Shown: positions 1 to 7,559 of the stretch, piece after piece | Layout of the letters: every line of letters starts with the position of its first letter | Position numbering within the stretch: position 1 is the stretch's first letter | NCBI GenBank assembly: GCA_900770265.1 | Contig: CAAGJR010000257.1 | Coordinates: 1 to 21,099, forward strand | Source: an uncultured Acidaminococcus sp. | GTDB lineage: Bacteria > Bacillota > Negativicutes > Acidaminococcales > Acidaminococcaceae | DNA length: 21,099 nucleotides | Reading direction: 5' to 3' | Notes under the pieces: generated by a model | Told to the model about the DNA's origin: nothing | The model's input: the letters and a program-made list of their open reading frames with translations, nothing else | The model's database searches: none | Program-made: the position numbers and the translations under genes

Positions 1-116
1 CCGGTGGTGATAGCTAAGGGGATCCACCTGTTCCCATGCCGAACACAGTAGTTAAGCCCTTATACGCCGAAAGTACTCGAGTGGAAACGCTCCGGGAGGA
101 TAGGGAGCTGCCGGTT
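1..116 (+). rRNA. rrf: 5S ribosomal RNA
   Basis: The first 116 bases match the bacterial 5S rRNA pattern: the conserved stretch CCATGCCGAACACAG near 35-49, the GTTAAGCCC segment at 51-59, and closing ends that pair with each other (CCGGTGG at 1-7 with CTGCCGG at 108-114, including G-U pairs). The 5' end may begin one or two bases before the window. It lies at the end of an rRNA operon whose 16S and 23S genes are outside the window. The terminator immediately downstream supports this as the operon's last gene. Confidence 0.93.
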
Positions 117-124
117 AGAAAAAA

Positions 125-153
125 AGCCTCGCAACGAGAGTTGCGGGGCTTTT
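125..153 (+). terminator. Rho-independent terminator of the rRNA operon
   Basis: An 11-bp stem (125-135 with 140-150, one G-U pair) closes a four-base loop and is followed by a T run. It begins about ten bases after the 5S end. Confidence 0.9.
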
Positions 154-180
154 GCTTTATGCAGTCACGAGCTGAAGGAC

Positions 181-374
181 GGGCGCACCAATATTTTGCC
201 TGCCCTGCACACTTCGGTCGAGGTCTACGTTTCTTGGCGGGCGCACCGGGCGATATTTTGCCTGCGGCAAAAATCTTGGTGCGCCCCTACGGAGTATACG
301 GAGCCTCATCAACGATCCGACGTTGTACCGTAGGGGCTTACCAAGACCGGCGTCAGCCGTGTCGCCCGGTAAGC
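181..374. repeat. Cluster of short palindromic repeats, intergenic
   Basis: The stretch between the rRNA terminator and the ftsH promoter holds no credible gene but several related repeats. GGGCGCACC occurs at 181 and 239 in direct orientation, each followed shortly by ATATTTTGCCTGC. Its complement GGTGCGCCC lies at 278-286, so 239-286 can fold into a long hairpin with an inner TTTTGCC/GGCAAAA stem (256-272). CCCCTACGG at 284-292 pairs with CCGTAGGGG at 328-336, and GCTTACC at 336-342 pairs with GGTAAGC at 368-374. This looks like adjacent or nested REP/MITE-like elements. No transposase is present and no target-site duplication was identified. Confidence 0.6.
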
Positions 375-446
375 CCGGCTCAGGTCTATTCTTAACAATC
401 TCTTTACAAGGATTGCAATATTTCTTCATTCGCTTACACTGCTTTA

Positions 447-455
447 TGATATAAT
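447..455 (+). promoter_or_regulatory. Extended -10 promoter of ftsH
   Basis: TGATATAAT is a perfect extended -10 box (TG-N-TATAAT). I see no good -35 element, which is tolerable for extended -10 promoters. Transcription would start near 462, giving a leader of about 35 bases before ftsH. Confidence 0.6.
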
Positions 456-496
456 GGGTACAAAAAGTTTTCTTTATGTTGAAAGGGTGAAATCAT

Positions 497-2401
497 ATGA
501 AAGACAATGATCCCGACAAGCAGTCCAAACATGTCCGGATGTACTACATCGCGGCAATCCTGCTGATCCTGATCATCAATACGGTCATCAGCCCCATGTT
601 CTTCCAGCCCAAGGTCCATGAAGTGAGCTACACCAACTTCCTGAGCATGGTGGACGAAGGCAAGGCCAAGAAGGTGGAAATCACCAAGGACCGGATCGCT
701 CTGCTGTGCAACGACAGCGACAACAAGGAGCAGATCTATGTGACCGGCCGGGTGGACGATCCGGAACTGGTCAGCCGCCTGGTGAAGGCCAAGGTGGAAT
801 TCTCCCAGGTCATCCCCAAGCAGGAATCTCCCATTGTCAGCTTCTTCAACAACTGGATCCTGCCCTTCCTGGTATTCATGGTCATCGGTCAGCTGATCAT
901 GCGCTACCTGGGGCCCAAGATGGGCGGGGGTAACATGATGAGCTTTGGCAAGAGCAATGCCAAGGTATACATCGCTTCCCAGACCGGTGTCACGTTCAAG
1001 GATGTGGCCGGGCAGGATGAAGCCAAGGAGGCCCTGCAGGAAATCGTCAACTACCTGCACAATCCGTCCAAGTACAAGGCCATCGGCGCCGTGATGCCCA
1101 AGGGCGTGCTGCTGGTGGGGCCTCCTGGTACTGGTAAGACTCTGCTGGCCAAGGCTGTCGCCGGGGAAGCCAAAGTACCGTTCTTCTCCATCTCCGGTTC
1201 TGAGTTCATTGAAATGTTCGTAGGCATGGGGGCTGCCCGTGTCCGTGACCTGTTCAAACAGGCCCAGGAAAAGGCTCCCTGCATCGTGTTCATCGATGAA
1301 ATCGATGCCATCGGTAAAAAGAGAGACAGTGGTTCCTTCGGCAGCAACGACGAACGGGAGCAGACCCTGAACCAGCTGCTTTCTGAAATGGATGGGTTCG
1401 ATGGCAGCAAAGGCGTCATCATCCTGGCCGCCACCAACCGTCCGGAAGTGCTGGATAAGGCATTGCTGCGTCCCGGCCGTTTCGACCGGCGGGTACCGGT
1501 GGAACTGCCTGACCTGCAGGGCCGGGAAGCCATCCTGAAGGTCCATTCCCACGATGTGAAGATGGATCCCCATGTGGACTTCCATACCATCGCCCTGGCC
1601 ACCAGTGGTGCGTCCGGTGCAGAACTGGCCAACATCGTCAACGAAGCTGCCCTGCGGGCAGTACGGATGGGCCGGAACGAAGTCATCCAGGAAGATCTGG
1701 AAGAAAGCGTGGAAGTGGTCATCGCCGGTGCCCAGCGCAAGGGTGCTGTCATTTCCCAGGAGGAAAAGAAAGTCATCGCCTACCACGAAATCGGCCATGC
1801 CCTGGTTGCTGCCAGCCAGAAAGATTCGGCACCGGTCCACAAGATCACCATCATCCCCCGTACGTCCGGGGCTCTGGGCTATACCATGCAGGTGGATACC
1901 CAGGAAAAGGTGCTCATGAGCAAGGAAGAACTGTACAACAAGATCGTGACCCTGACCGGTGGCCGGTCCGCTGAAGAAGTGGTGTTCAATCTGGTCACCA
2001 GTGGTGCCTCCAATGATATCGAACAGGCTACGAAGCTGGCCCGGGCCATGATCACCCGGTTCGGCATGACGGACGAGTTCGACATGGTGGCACTGGAAAC
2101 GGTGAACAACGCCTATCTGAGCGGGGATACGTCCCTGTCCTGTGCACCGGAAACGGCTGCCAGGATCGACGATGCGGTCTTTGAAGTGGTGAAAAAGGCC
2201 CACAAACAGGCCCGGGCCATCCTGGAAGCCCATCGGGACAAGATGGATGAACTGGCCCAGTACCTGCTGAAGAAGGAAACCATCACCGGGGACGAATTCA
2301 TGGCCATCCTCCACGGGACCATGAAGCAGGACGAACCGGAAACAGTGGAAACCACTGCAACAGCGGCTGCGGAGGAACCTGAAAATCCGACCCAGGCATA
2401 A
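497..2401 (+). CDS. ftsH: ATP-dependent zinc metalloprotease FtsH
   Basis: FtsH is a membrane-anchored AAA+ protease that extracts and degrades damaged membrane proteins and selected cytosolic regulators. The 634-residue product has the family architecture: a first membrane segment at about 14-33, an extracytoplasmic domain, a second membrane segment at about 113-131, Walker A GPPGTGKT at 208-215, Walker B (IVFIDEIDAIG), the second region of homology with GRFDR, and the zinc site HEIGH at 430-434. Asp507 in ASNDIEQA is the likely third zinc ligand. The central residues of the zinc motif are E-I rather than the common E-A, but HExxH is kept. The C-terminal tail is rich in Glu, Thr and Ala, as often seen. 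The start is the ATG after AAAGGG at 482-487. A terminator follows at once, so the gene is probably monocistronic. Confidence 0.97.
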   Translation: MKDNDPDKQSKHVRMYYIAAILLILIINTVISPMFFQPKVHEVSYTNFLSMVDEGKAKKVEITKDRIALLCNDSDNKEQIYVTGRVDDPELVSRLVKAKVEFSQVIPKQESPIVSFFNNWILPFLVFMVIGQLIMRYLGPKMGGGNMMSFGKSNAKVYIASQTGVTFKDVAGQDEAKEALQEIVNYLHNPSKYKAIGAVMPKGVLLVGPPGTGKTLLAKAVAGEAKVPFFSISGSEFIEMFVGMGAARVRDLFKQAQEKAPCIVFIDEIDAIGKKRDSGSFGSNDEREQTLNQLLSEMDGFDGSKGVIILAATNRPEVLDKALLRPGRFDRRVPVELPDLQGREAILKVHSHDVKMDPHVDFHTIALATSGASGAELANIVNEAALRAVRMGRNEVIQEDLEESVEVVIAGAQRKGAVISQEEKKVIAYHEIGHALVAASQKDSAPVHKITIIPRTSGALGYTMQVDTQEKVLMSKEELYNKIVTLTGGRSAEEVVFNLVTSGASNDIEQATKLARAMITRFGMTDEFDMVALETVNNAYLSGDTSLSCAPETAARIDDAVFEVVKKAHKQARAILEAHRDKMDELAQYLLKKETITGDEFMAILHGTMKQDEPETVETTATAAAEEPENPTQA

Positions 2402-2413
2402 AAACGGCAAGGT

Positions 2414-2446
2414 AAGGAGGTGTGAAAGACTCACACCTCCTTTTTT
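2414..2446 (+). terminator. Rho-independent terminator after ftsH
   Basis: A perfect 12-bp stem (2414-2425 with 2431-2442) and a five-base loop run into a T tract, starting 13 bases after the ftsH stop. Its stem AAGGAGGTGTGA resembles a Shine-Dalgarno sequence, but the adjacent promoter places transcription starts further downstream. Confidence 0.92.
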
Positions 2447-2472
2447 GATTTTTTGTCTTTTTATGGTATAAT
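2445..2472 (+). promoter_or_regulatory. Promoter of the 2510-4114 gene
   Basis: TTGATT at 2445-2450 and TATAAT at 2467-2472 are 16 bases apart, and TGG before the -10 makes it an extended -10. Transcription would begin near 2479, downstream of the in-frame ATG at 2453. This excludes that codon and supports a start at 2510 or 2519. Confidence 0.7.
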
Positions 2473-2509
2473 GGAACTCCTACATAGCTATACATTTTCA
2501 GGAAATAGG

Positions 2510-4114
2510 ATGAGAATTATGGAAACACGTACGAAACCCTGGAAGCAGGGAAAAAGCATATTCGATTATATCAAAAGCAACCTGGATGCCGAGGGCTTCT
2601 TCACCAAGGAAACCCTGGAAGACCGGGCCATCGTGGCCGGTGATAACGAGGCGCTGCTGGAACCCGGGGCTGCCGACGCGTTCCTGGCCAGCAACACCCA
2701 GGCGGAGGAAGCGGCCGGTTCGGTGGGGATGCAGATCTATCAGGTCCTGCAGGCTTATGCGGAAGATCCTACGCCGGAGAATGCCACCATGCTGTATATG
2801 GGGATTTCTTCCACCCCCTGCATCCTGTATTATGAGACCCTGGTGGATCAGCTGTCCGAGCAGCGGATCCCCCAGCCCCTGTGGGAACTGGCCCGGGAAT
2901 GGCTGTACGAGGCTTCCAGCCGGGAAACGGTGAAGCTGGCCATTGTGATCTGCGGGCTGTACATGCTGAACGAGCAGGATCTGGTGGTGAACTGGCAGCT
3001 GAAGAAGGACCTGCTGGTGCTGGCCCGCTGCGAGGAATTCACCAGCTTCGTGATCTATGCCCTGGAACTGTGCCACCAGCTGGAGCAGAAGGACCTGTGG
3101 GACATGCTGCAGCATACCATGGGCTGGGGCAAGCTGTGCGCCATGCAGGCCTATGACTTTGAAAAACCCGAAGACAAAGCCTGGCTGGTGATCCATGGCT
3201 GCGATCTGACCATCAATTATCCGGCGGTATCCCTGCTGATCTTTTCCAAGGTGAACATCCCGGCTCTGCTGGATGAACCCCATCTGGAGCATCCCATGTT
3301 CCAGGGCATCAGCCATCTGCTCCTGAACTACCTGGCGTTCCTGCTGGGCTTCCAGCAGCTGGATGTTTCCGAAGACGTGAAGATGCCCGTGGTGGATCTG
3401 TTCTCCATCATGCAGCAGTTCCTGCGCCATGCCAAAGAGTATCATACGGACCTGATGGATGCGGCAGCCCTCATCAATATGGCCGAAGGACTGCGGACCA
3501 TGGTGGACGATGAGTGCTGGGATTACCTGACCATGAACCAGTGCCACCTCCTGATCAGCGACCTGGAGTCCCTGGTGTTCTCCATCGACTGGCTGCCCCA
3601 GATCAAGGCCAACCTGCTGGAAAAAGACGGGCGGGTGAACCTGATCGTGGTCCATATGGCCTATGCCCTGGATCTGGACATCCATAAGGAGCTGTGGGCT
3701 CTGCTGAAGAAGGATCCCATGCGGACGGAGCTGTATGGCTTCCTGCTGGACACGGACGACAAGCGCCGGTTCAACCGGGTCATGAAATTCGCCCGGGAAC
3801 ATGTGGACGAATATCTGACGGAAGAATATGCCATGGAGCCGCTGCTGGAAGCCCTGGGAGAGCATCCGGGCGAAGGGGAGGATCTGCTGGAAAAGGCCCT
3901 GACCTCCATTTACGATTCCTGCCGGGGAGAAGCCCTGAGCGTGCTGGATTCCTGGCCGGACAAGAACTGGTCGCCTCAGATGCGCCTGGCCCTGCTGAAG
4001 GCCCGGGACATGAGCCAGCATCCGCTGCTGAAGCTGCGGGTGGATGTACTGTTGAAGAAACGGACCATGGATTTCGCCAGCTTCCTGGATGTGATCCATG
4101 AACATCAGAAATAA
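2510..4114 (+). CDS. Hypothetical helical protein, function unknown
   Basis: I do not recognise this protein. It has about 534 residues, is rich in Leu, Glu, Asp and Met, and appears wholly alpha-helical, with many short amphipathic helices suggesting a HEAT/ARM- or TPR-like scaffold. I see no signal peptide, membrane segment, nucleotide-binding motif or obvious metal site, so it is probably cytoplasmic. Codon use matches the neighbours, so recent transfer is not indicated. The frame opens at 2453, but the promoter overlaps that codon. The ATG at 2510 has AGGA six bases upstream, and the ATG at 2519 (protein beginning METRTK) is equally possible with AGGA eight bases upstream. It has its own promoter and a strong terminator and is therefore likely a single-gene unit. 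Neither neighbour suggests a role. Confidence 0.8.
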   Translation: MRIMETRTKPWKQGKSIFDYIKSNLDAEGFFTKETLEDRAIVAGDNEALLEPGAADAFLASNTQAEEAAGSVGMQIYQVLQAYAEDPTPENATMLYMGISSTPCILYYETLVDQLSEQRIPQPLWELAREWLYEASSRETVKLAIVICGLYMLNEQDLVVNWQLKKDLLVLARCEEFTSFVIYALELCHQLEQKDLWDMLQHTMGWGKLCAMQAYDFEKPEDKAWLVIHGCDLTINYPAVSLLIFSKVNIPALLDEPHLEHPMFQGISHLLLNYLAFLLGFQQLDVSEDVKMPVVDLFSIMQQFLRHAKEYHTDLMDAAALINMAEGLRTMVDDECWDYLTMNQCHLLISDLESLVFSIDWLPQIKANLLEKDGRVNLIVVHMAYALDLDIHKELWALLKKDPMRTELYGFLLDTDDKRRFNRVMKFAREHVDEYLTEEYAMEPLLEALGEHPGEGEDLLEKALTSIYDSCRGEALSVLDSWPDKNWSPQMRLALLKARDMSQHPLLKLRVDVLLKKRTMDFASFLDVIHEHQK

Positions 4115-4151
4115 AAAACAAGGGATGCGAAATTTTCGCATCCCTTGTTTT
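4115..4151. terminator. Bidirectional terminator between convergent genes
   Basis: A perfect long stem (about 4115-4132 with 4133-4151) has an A run on its left arm and a T run on its right arm. It can therefore terminate both the plus-strand gene ending at 4114 and the minus-strand hutD ending at 4151. Confidence 0.9.
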
Positions 4152-4714
4152 CATTCTACCGTAATATAAAGGACTTCACAGTTTGGTGGAAGCAGCAGAC
4201 CTGCTTTTTCCTGCCCGGTGATCACATACAGGGTATCGGCCTTCAGCGGGTGGCCTTCCAGGAGGGCTCCCAACAGCTGCTGTTCCGTCAGGAACGGGAC
4301 ATAAATGAAACGATGGGCGGCCGGGGCCAGGAACTGGCTCTTCTTCAGCCGGGCATAAGTGGCAGTGAGCCCTTTCCGGGTCATCACATTGAAGTCCACG
4401 GCTTTGCCCGCGGAATGGGTGTGCCAGGCACCGTCAAAAAACGCTTCCTCCAGCGGCCCCAGGGTCACCTGGCGGTTTCCATCCTCCGGAAAGGTCAGGG
4501 TGAAACCGCCCTCCAGGGGGCAGATGATCCGCTTGTAGTCCGGCAGCAGGGTGAAATCCGATTCCGGGTCATCCACGGTGGCAGAACTGATCCGGATCTG
4601 GAAGTCCCGTTTGGCATAGGCAGAAGTTTTCGGGTAAATGTAAAATTCGGTTGTGGTCCCTCCGGACCAGCGGGTGGTCACGGCATGGGAACGGGAAATG
4701 GCCTCTACGGTCAT
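4151..4714 (-). CDS. hutD: HutD/Ves family protein
   Basis: The 187-residue product carries the features of the HutD family: an N-terminal RWSGGTTTEFYIYP segment, then RDFQIRISSATVDDPESDF, then LPDYKRIICPLEGGFTLTF, a pattern typical of its double cupin-like fold. HutD proteins occur in histidine-utilisation clusters, where they are thought to modulate pathway flux rather than catalyse a pathway step. The biochemical activity is not settled. The frame is open back to 4792, but the ATG at 4714 has a strong GGAGG eight bases upstream (complement of 4723-4727), so I start there. It is transcribed divergently from ftcD, with a terminator shared with the upstream convergent gene. Family assignment is confident; the precise role is not. 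Confidence 0.85.
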   Translation of the reverse strand: MTVEAISRSHAVTTRWSGGTTTEFYIYPKTSAYAKRDFQIRISSATVDDPESDFTLLPDYKRIICPLEGGFTLTFPEDGNRQVTLGPLEEAFFDGAWHTHSAGKAVDFNVMTRKGLTATYARLKKSQFLAPAAHRFIYVPFLTEQQLLGALLEGHPLKADTLYVITGQEKAGLLLPPNCEVLYITVE

Positions 4715-4760
4715 AGGCTGCACCTCCATATTCAGTCTGGAATGGGTCTGTCCTGTCTGT

Positions 4761-4792
4761 ATAGTAGGAAAATTACGTCCACAAAGTGTCAA
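4761..4792 (-). promoter_or_regulatory. Candidate hutD promoter with 20-base spacer
   Basis: On the minus strand a perfect TTGACA (complement of 4787-4792) precedes TACTAT (complement of 4761-4766) by 20 bases, longer than the usual 17. The spacer contains TGGACGTAATTTTCC, close to a sequence ahead of hutU. The long spacer suggests a regulated promoter. Confidence 0.5.
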
Positions 4793-4823
4793 AAAATAAA
4801 AATATCGAAAAAAATTGATTTCA

Positions 4824-4856
4824 GACGTTTTTTAGGCGAAGAAATCATAATATAAT
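4824..4856 (+). promoter_or_regulatory. Candidate ftcD promoter region
   Basis: TATAAT at 4851-4856 is a perfect -10 box about 70 bases before ftcD. No convincing -35 box lies at normal spacing. GACGTTTTTT at 4824-4833 occupies that area and resembles a repeated motif ahead of hutU and hutD, so activator dependence is possible. Confidence 0.45.
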
Positions 4857-4926
4857 AGCAGACAGGGCAAGGAATTGCCTTTCAGCTAAACCAGATAACG
4901 ATAATAGGACTATGGAGGTGCCCATT

Positions 4927-5832
4927 ATGGCGAAAAAGTTGGTTGAATTTGTACCGAATTTCAGTGAAGGCCGGGATAAGGAAAAGGTCGAAAAGATCGT
5001 TGACGAAGCCCGCAAGATCAAAGGTCTGAAGATCCTGGATTATTCCAGCGACCCGGACCATAACCGTTCGGTGGTTACCATCATCGGTTCTCCTGAAGCG
5101 GTTACGGAAGCGGCCATCAACATGGCAAAAGTGGCCATCCAGCTGATCGACATGCGGACCCACCATGGTGCCCATCCCCGTTTCGGCGCTGTGGACGTGG
5201 TTCCCTTTACGCCGGTCATGGGTGTGACCATGGACGAATGTGTGGCCATTGCCAATGCTGTAGGCAAAGCCTATGGCGAAATGGGTATCCCTGTTTATCT
5301 GTACGAAGACGCCTGCACCAAGGAAGCCCGCCGGAACCTGGCTTCTGTCCGCAAAGGGCAGTACGAAGGGTTCTTTGAAAAGATCAAGGATCCGGAATGG
5401 AAACCGGATTACGGCCCGGCCGTCATGAATGAAAAATCCGGCTGCTCCGCCGTAGGGGCCCGGGTACCTCTGGTGGCCTTCAACGTGAACCTGGACTGCA
5501 GCGACAAGGCTGTGGCGGATGCCATCGCCCGCAAGGTCCGGAACATCGGCGGCGGTCTGCACTATGTGAAAGCCATGGGCGTGAAACTGGAAGAACGGAA
5601 TCAGGTACAGGTTTCCATGAACCTGGTGAACTACGAAAAATCCGCTGTGTACCAGGCTTTCGAAATGATCAAGATGGAAGCCCGCCGGTACGGCGTCAAC
5701 GTAGTGGGCAGTGAAGTCATCGGGACCGTTCCCATGAAGGCGCTGCTGATGGCTGCAGAATACTATCTGCAGATCGAAAACTTCAACATGGACGAAATCC
5801 TGGAAAAACGCCTGCTGGAACTGGAAGAATAA
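4927..5832 (+). CDS. ftcD: Glutamate formiminotransferase
   Basis: This enzyme (EC 2.1.2.5) transfers the formimino group of N-formiminoglutamate to tetrahydrofolate, releasing glutamate as the last hut step. The 301-residue protein is the monofunctional form, covering only the two formiminotransferase subdomains. Diagnostic segments are LVEFVPNFSEGRD at the N-terminus, DYSSDPDHNRSVVT, and THHGAHPRFGAVDVVPF at about 78-94, whose conserved histidine is the expected catalytic residue. The cyclodeaminase half found fused in mammals is a separate gene here (7560-8180). An in-frame ATG at 4912 exists, but it overlaps the ribosome-binding site GGAGGTG (4914-4920) that serves the ATG at 4927. It is the first gene of a three-gene operon, 30 bases before fhs. 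Confidence 0.95.
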   Translation: MAKKLVEFVPNFSEGRDKEKVEKIVDEARKIKGLKILDYSSDPDHNRSVVTIIGSPEAVTEAAINMAKVAIQLIDMRTHHGAHPRFGAVDVVPFTPVMGVTMDECVAIANAVGKAYGEMGIPVYLYEDACTKEARRNLASVRKGQYEGFFEKIKDPEWKPDYGPAVMNEKSGCSAVGARVPLVAFNVNLDCSDKAVADAIARKVRNIGGGLHYVKAMGVKLEERNQVQVSMNLVNYEKSAVYQAFEMIKMEARRYGVNVVGSEVIGTVPMKALLMAAEYYLQIENFNMDEILEKRLLELEE

Positions 5833-5862
5833 TTCCTTACCCAGAGAGAAGGAGGGACTTTG

Positions 5863-7533
5863 ATGCTGAGTGACATCGAGATTGCGCAAAAGAACGTCAT
5901 GGAACCCATCAGCAAAATCGCTGACAATCTGGGAATCCTGCCGGAAGAACTGGAACAATATGGCCATTATAAGGCAAAGATTTCTCTGGACGTACTGAAA
6001 CGTCTGGAAAATAAACCCAATGGGAAACTGGTCCTGGTGACCGCCATTACCCCGACTCCTGCCGGGGAAGGGAAATCCACCACCAGCATCGGCCTGGCCG
6101 ATGCCCTGCGGAAGATCGGCAAACACCCGGTGGTTGCCCTGCGGGAACCGTCCCTGGGCCCTGTGTTCGGCATCAAGGGCGGCGCTGCCGGCGGCGGCTA
6201 TGCCCAGGTGGTCCCCATGGATGACATCAACCTGCATTTCACCGGGGATATGCACGCCATCACCGCTGCCAACAACCTGCTGTCCGCCATGATCGACAAT
6301 CACATCCATCACGGCAACCAGCTGCGGATAGATGCCCGTCAGATCACCTGGCGCCGGGTACTGGATATGAACGACCGTGCCCTGCGGAAAGTGGTGGTGG
6401 GCCTGGGCGGCAAAGTCAACGGCTTCCCCCGGGAAGATGCGTTCACCATTACCGTAGCTTCTGAAATCATGGCCATCCTGTGCCTGGCCAAGGACCTGGA
6501 TGACCTGAAGGCCCGGTTCGGCCGGATCGTCATCGGCAGCGACCTGGACGGCAACCCGGTCTATGTACACCAGCTGGGCTGCGAAGGCGCCATGGCCATG
6601 CTGATGAAGGATGCCATCAAACCGAACCTGGTCCAGACCCTGGAACATACGCCGGCCATCATCCACGGCGGTCCTTTTGCCAACATCGCCCATGGCTGCA
6701 ACTCCATCCTGGCCACGAAGATGGCCCTGAAACTGGGGGATGTAGCCGTTACGGAAGCCGGCTTCGGTGCTGACCTGGGGGCTGAAAAGTTCATCGACAT
6801 CAAATGCCATTACGCCGGGCTGTACCCGGATGCAGTGGTGCTGGTCGCCACCATCCGTGCCCTGAAGATGCACGGCGGCGTCGCCAAGGCCGATCTGGGC
6901 AAGGAAAATGTCCAGGCCCTCAGCGACGGGTTCAGCAACCTGGCCAAACAGGTGGAAAACATGCGCAGCTATGGCCTGCCCGTGCTGGTGGCTGTCAACA
7001 AGTTCGCTACGGATACGCCGGCGGAAATCGACATGCTGCTGCAGAAATGCGCCAGCTACGGCGTGGAAGTGACCCTGAACGAAAGCTGGGAAAAAGGCGG
7101 CGAAGGCGGCCTGGATATGGCCCGCAAACTGGCCAAGATGCTGGAGGAACAGGCTCCCAAGAAAGTGGAACTGTACGATGTGAACGACACCATCCCCAAC
7201 AAGCTGAAAGCCATCGTGACCAAGATCTACGGCGGCGACGGTGTGACCTTCACCCCCAACGCCAAAAAGCAGATCAAACAGCTGGAAGCCTGGGGACTGG
7301 ATAAGCTGCCGGTATGCGTGGCCAAGACCCAGTATTCCCTGAGTGATAACCCGGCTCTCCTGGGTGCGCCCAGCGGTTTCAAAATCAATGTACAGGATGT
7401 CCGTGTCTCCAACGGCGCCGGCTTCATCGTCTGCCAGACCAGTAACATCATGGTGATGCCCGGTCTGCCCAAACATCCGGCTGCCCTCAATATGGACATC
7501 GATAACAACGGCAAGATCACTGGTTTGTTCTGA
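5863..7533 (+). CDS. fhs: Formate-tetrahydrofolate ligase
   Basis: The enzyme (EC 6.3.4.3) interconverts formate, ATP and THF with 10-formyl-THF, ADP and phosphate. The 556-residue length is typical. The nucleotide-binding loop TPTPAGEGKST lies at about 63-73, followed by LREPSLGPVFGIKGGAAGGG and the FTGDMHAITAANNLL segment, all hallmarks of the family. Start is the ATG at 5863, seven bases after GGAGGG; a TTG directly before it is less likely. Its place between formiminotransferase and cyclodeaminase suggests that here it runs toward formate and ATP, taking one-carbon units from histidine for substrate-level phosphorylation. That direction is inferred from context. The step from methenyl- to formyl-THF needs a cyclohydrolase (FolD) not in the window. 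Confidence 0.97.
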   Translation: MLSDIEIAQKNVMEPISKIADNLGILPEELEQYGHYKAKISLDVLKRLENKPNGKLVLVTAITPTPAGEGKSTTSIGLADALRKIGKHPVVALREPSLGPVFGIKGGAAGGGYAQVVPMDDINLHFTGDMHAITAANNLLSAMIDNHIHHGNQLRIDARQITWRRVLDMNDRALRKVVVGLGGKVNGFPREDAFTITVASEIMAILCLAKDLDDLKARFGRIVIGSDLDGNPVYVHQLGCEGAMAMLMKDAIKPNLVQTLEHTPAIIHGGPFANIAHGCNSILATKMALKLGDVAVTEAGFGADLGAEKFIDIKCHYAGLYPDAVVLVATIRALKMHGGVAKADLGKENVQALSDGFSNLAKQVENMRSYGLPVLVAVNKFATDTPAEIDMLLQKCASYGVEVTLNESWEKGGEGGLDMARKLAKMLEEQAPKKVELYDVNDTIPNKLKAIVTKIYGGDGVTFTPNAKKQIKQLEAWGLDKLPVCVAKTQYSLSDNPALLGAPSGFKINVQDVRVSNGAGFIVCQTSNIMVMPGLPKHPAALNMDIDNNGKITGLF

Positions 7534-7559
7534 TATCTGAAACAGGAGGGATACTCCCC

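Noticed and set aside
181..374. CRISPR array
   Set aside because: Repeats differ in length and orientation, spacing is irregular and no cas genes are present.
36..395. Open frame across the 5S rRNA and the repeat cluster on the plus strand
   Set aside because: It starts inside the rRNA, crosses its terminator, has no ribosome-binding site and low-complexity composition unlike a protein.
434..2434. Long minus-strand open frame opposite ftsH
   Set aside because: It mirrors the third-position GC bias of ftsH, has a His/Gly/Gln-rich unnatural composition and lacks start signals.
2498..4141. Long minus-strand open frame opposite the unknown helical protein gene
   Set aside because: Composition rich in His and Gln is typical of antisense shadows; the plus strand has promoter, ribosome-binding site and terminator.
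4145..4855. Plus-strand open frame opposite hutD
   Set aside because: hutD has a family match and a strong ribosome-binding site; the opposing frame begins in the terminator and has neither.
4882..7476. 864-codon minus-strand frame opposite ftcD and fhs
   Set aside because: It spans two well-recognised genes and their intergenic signals, and its translated composition is not protein-like.
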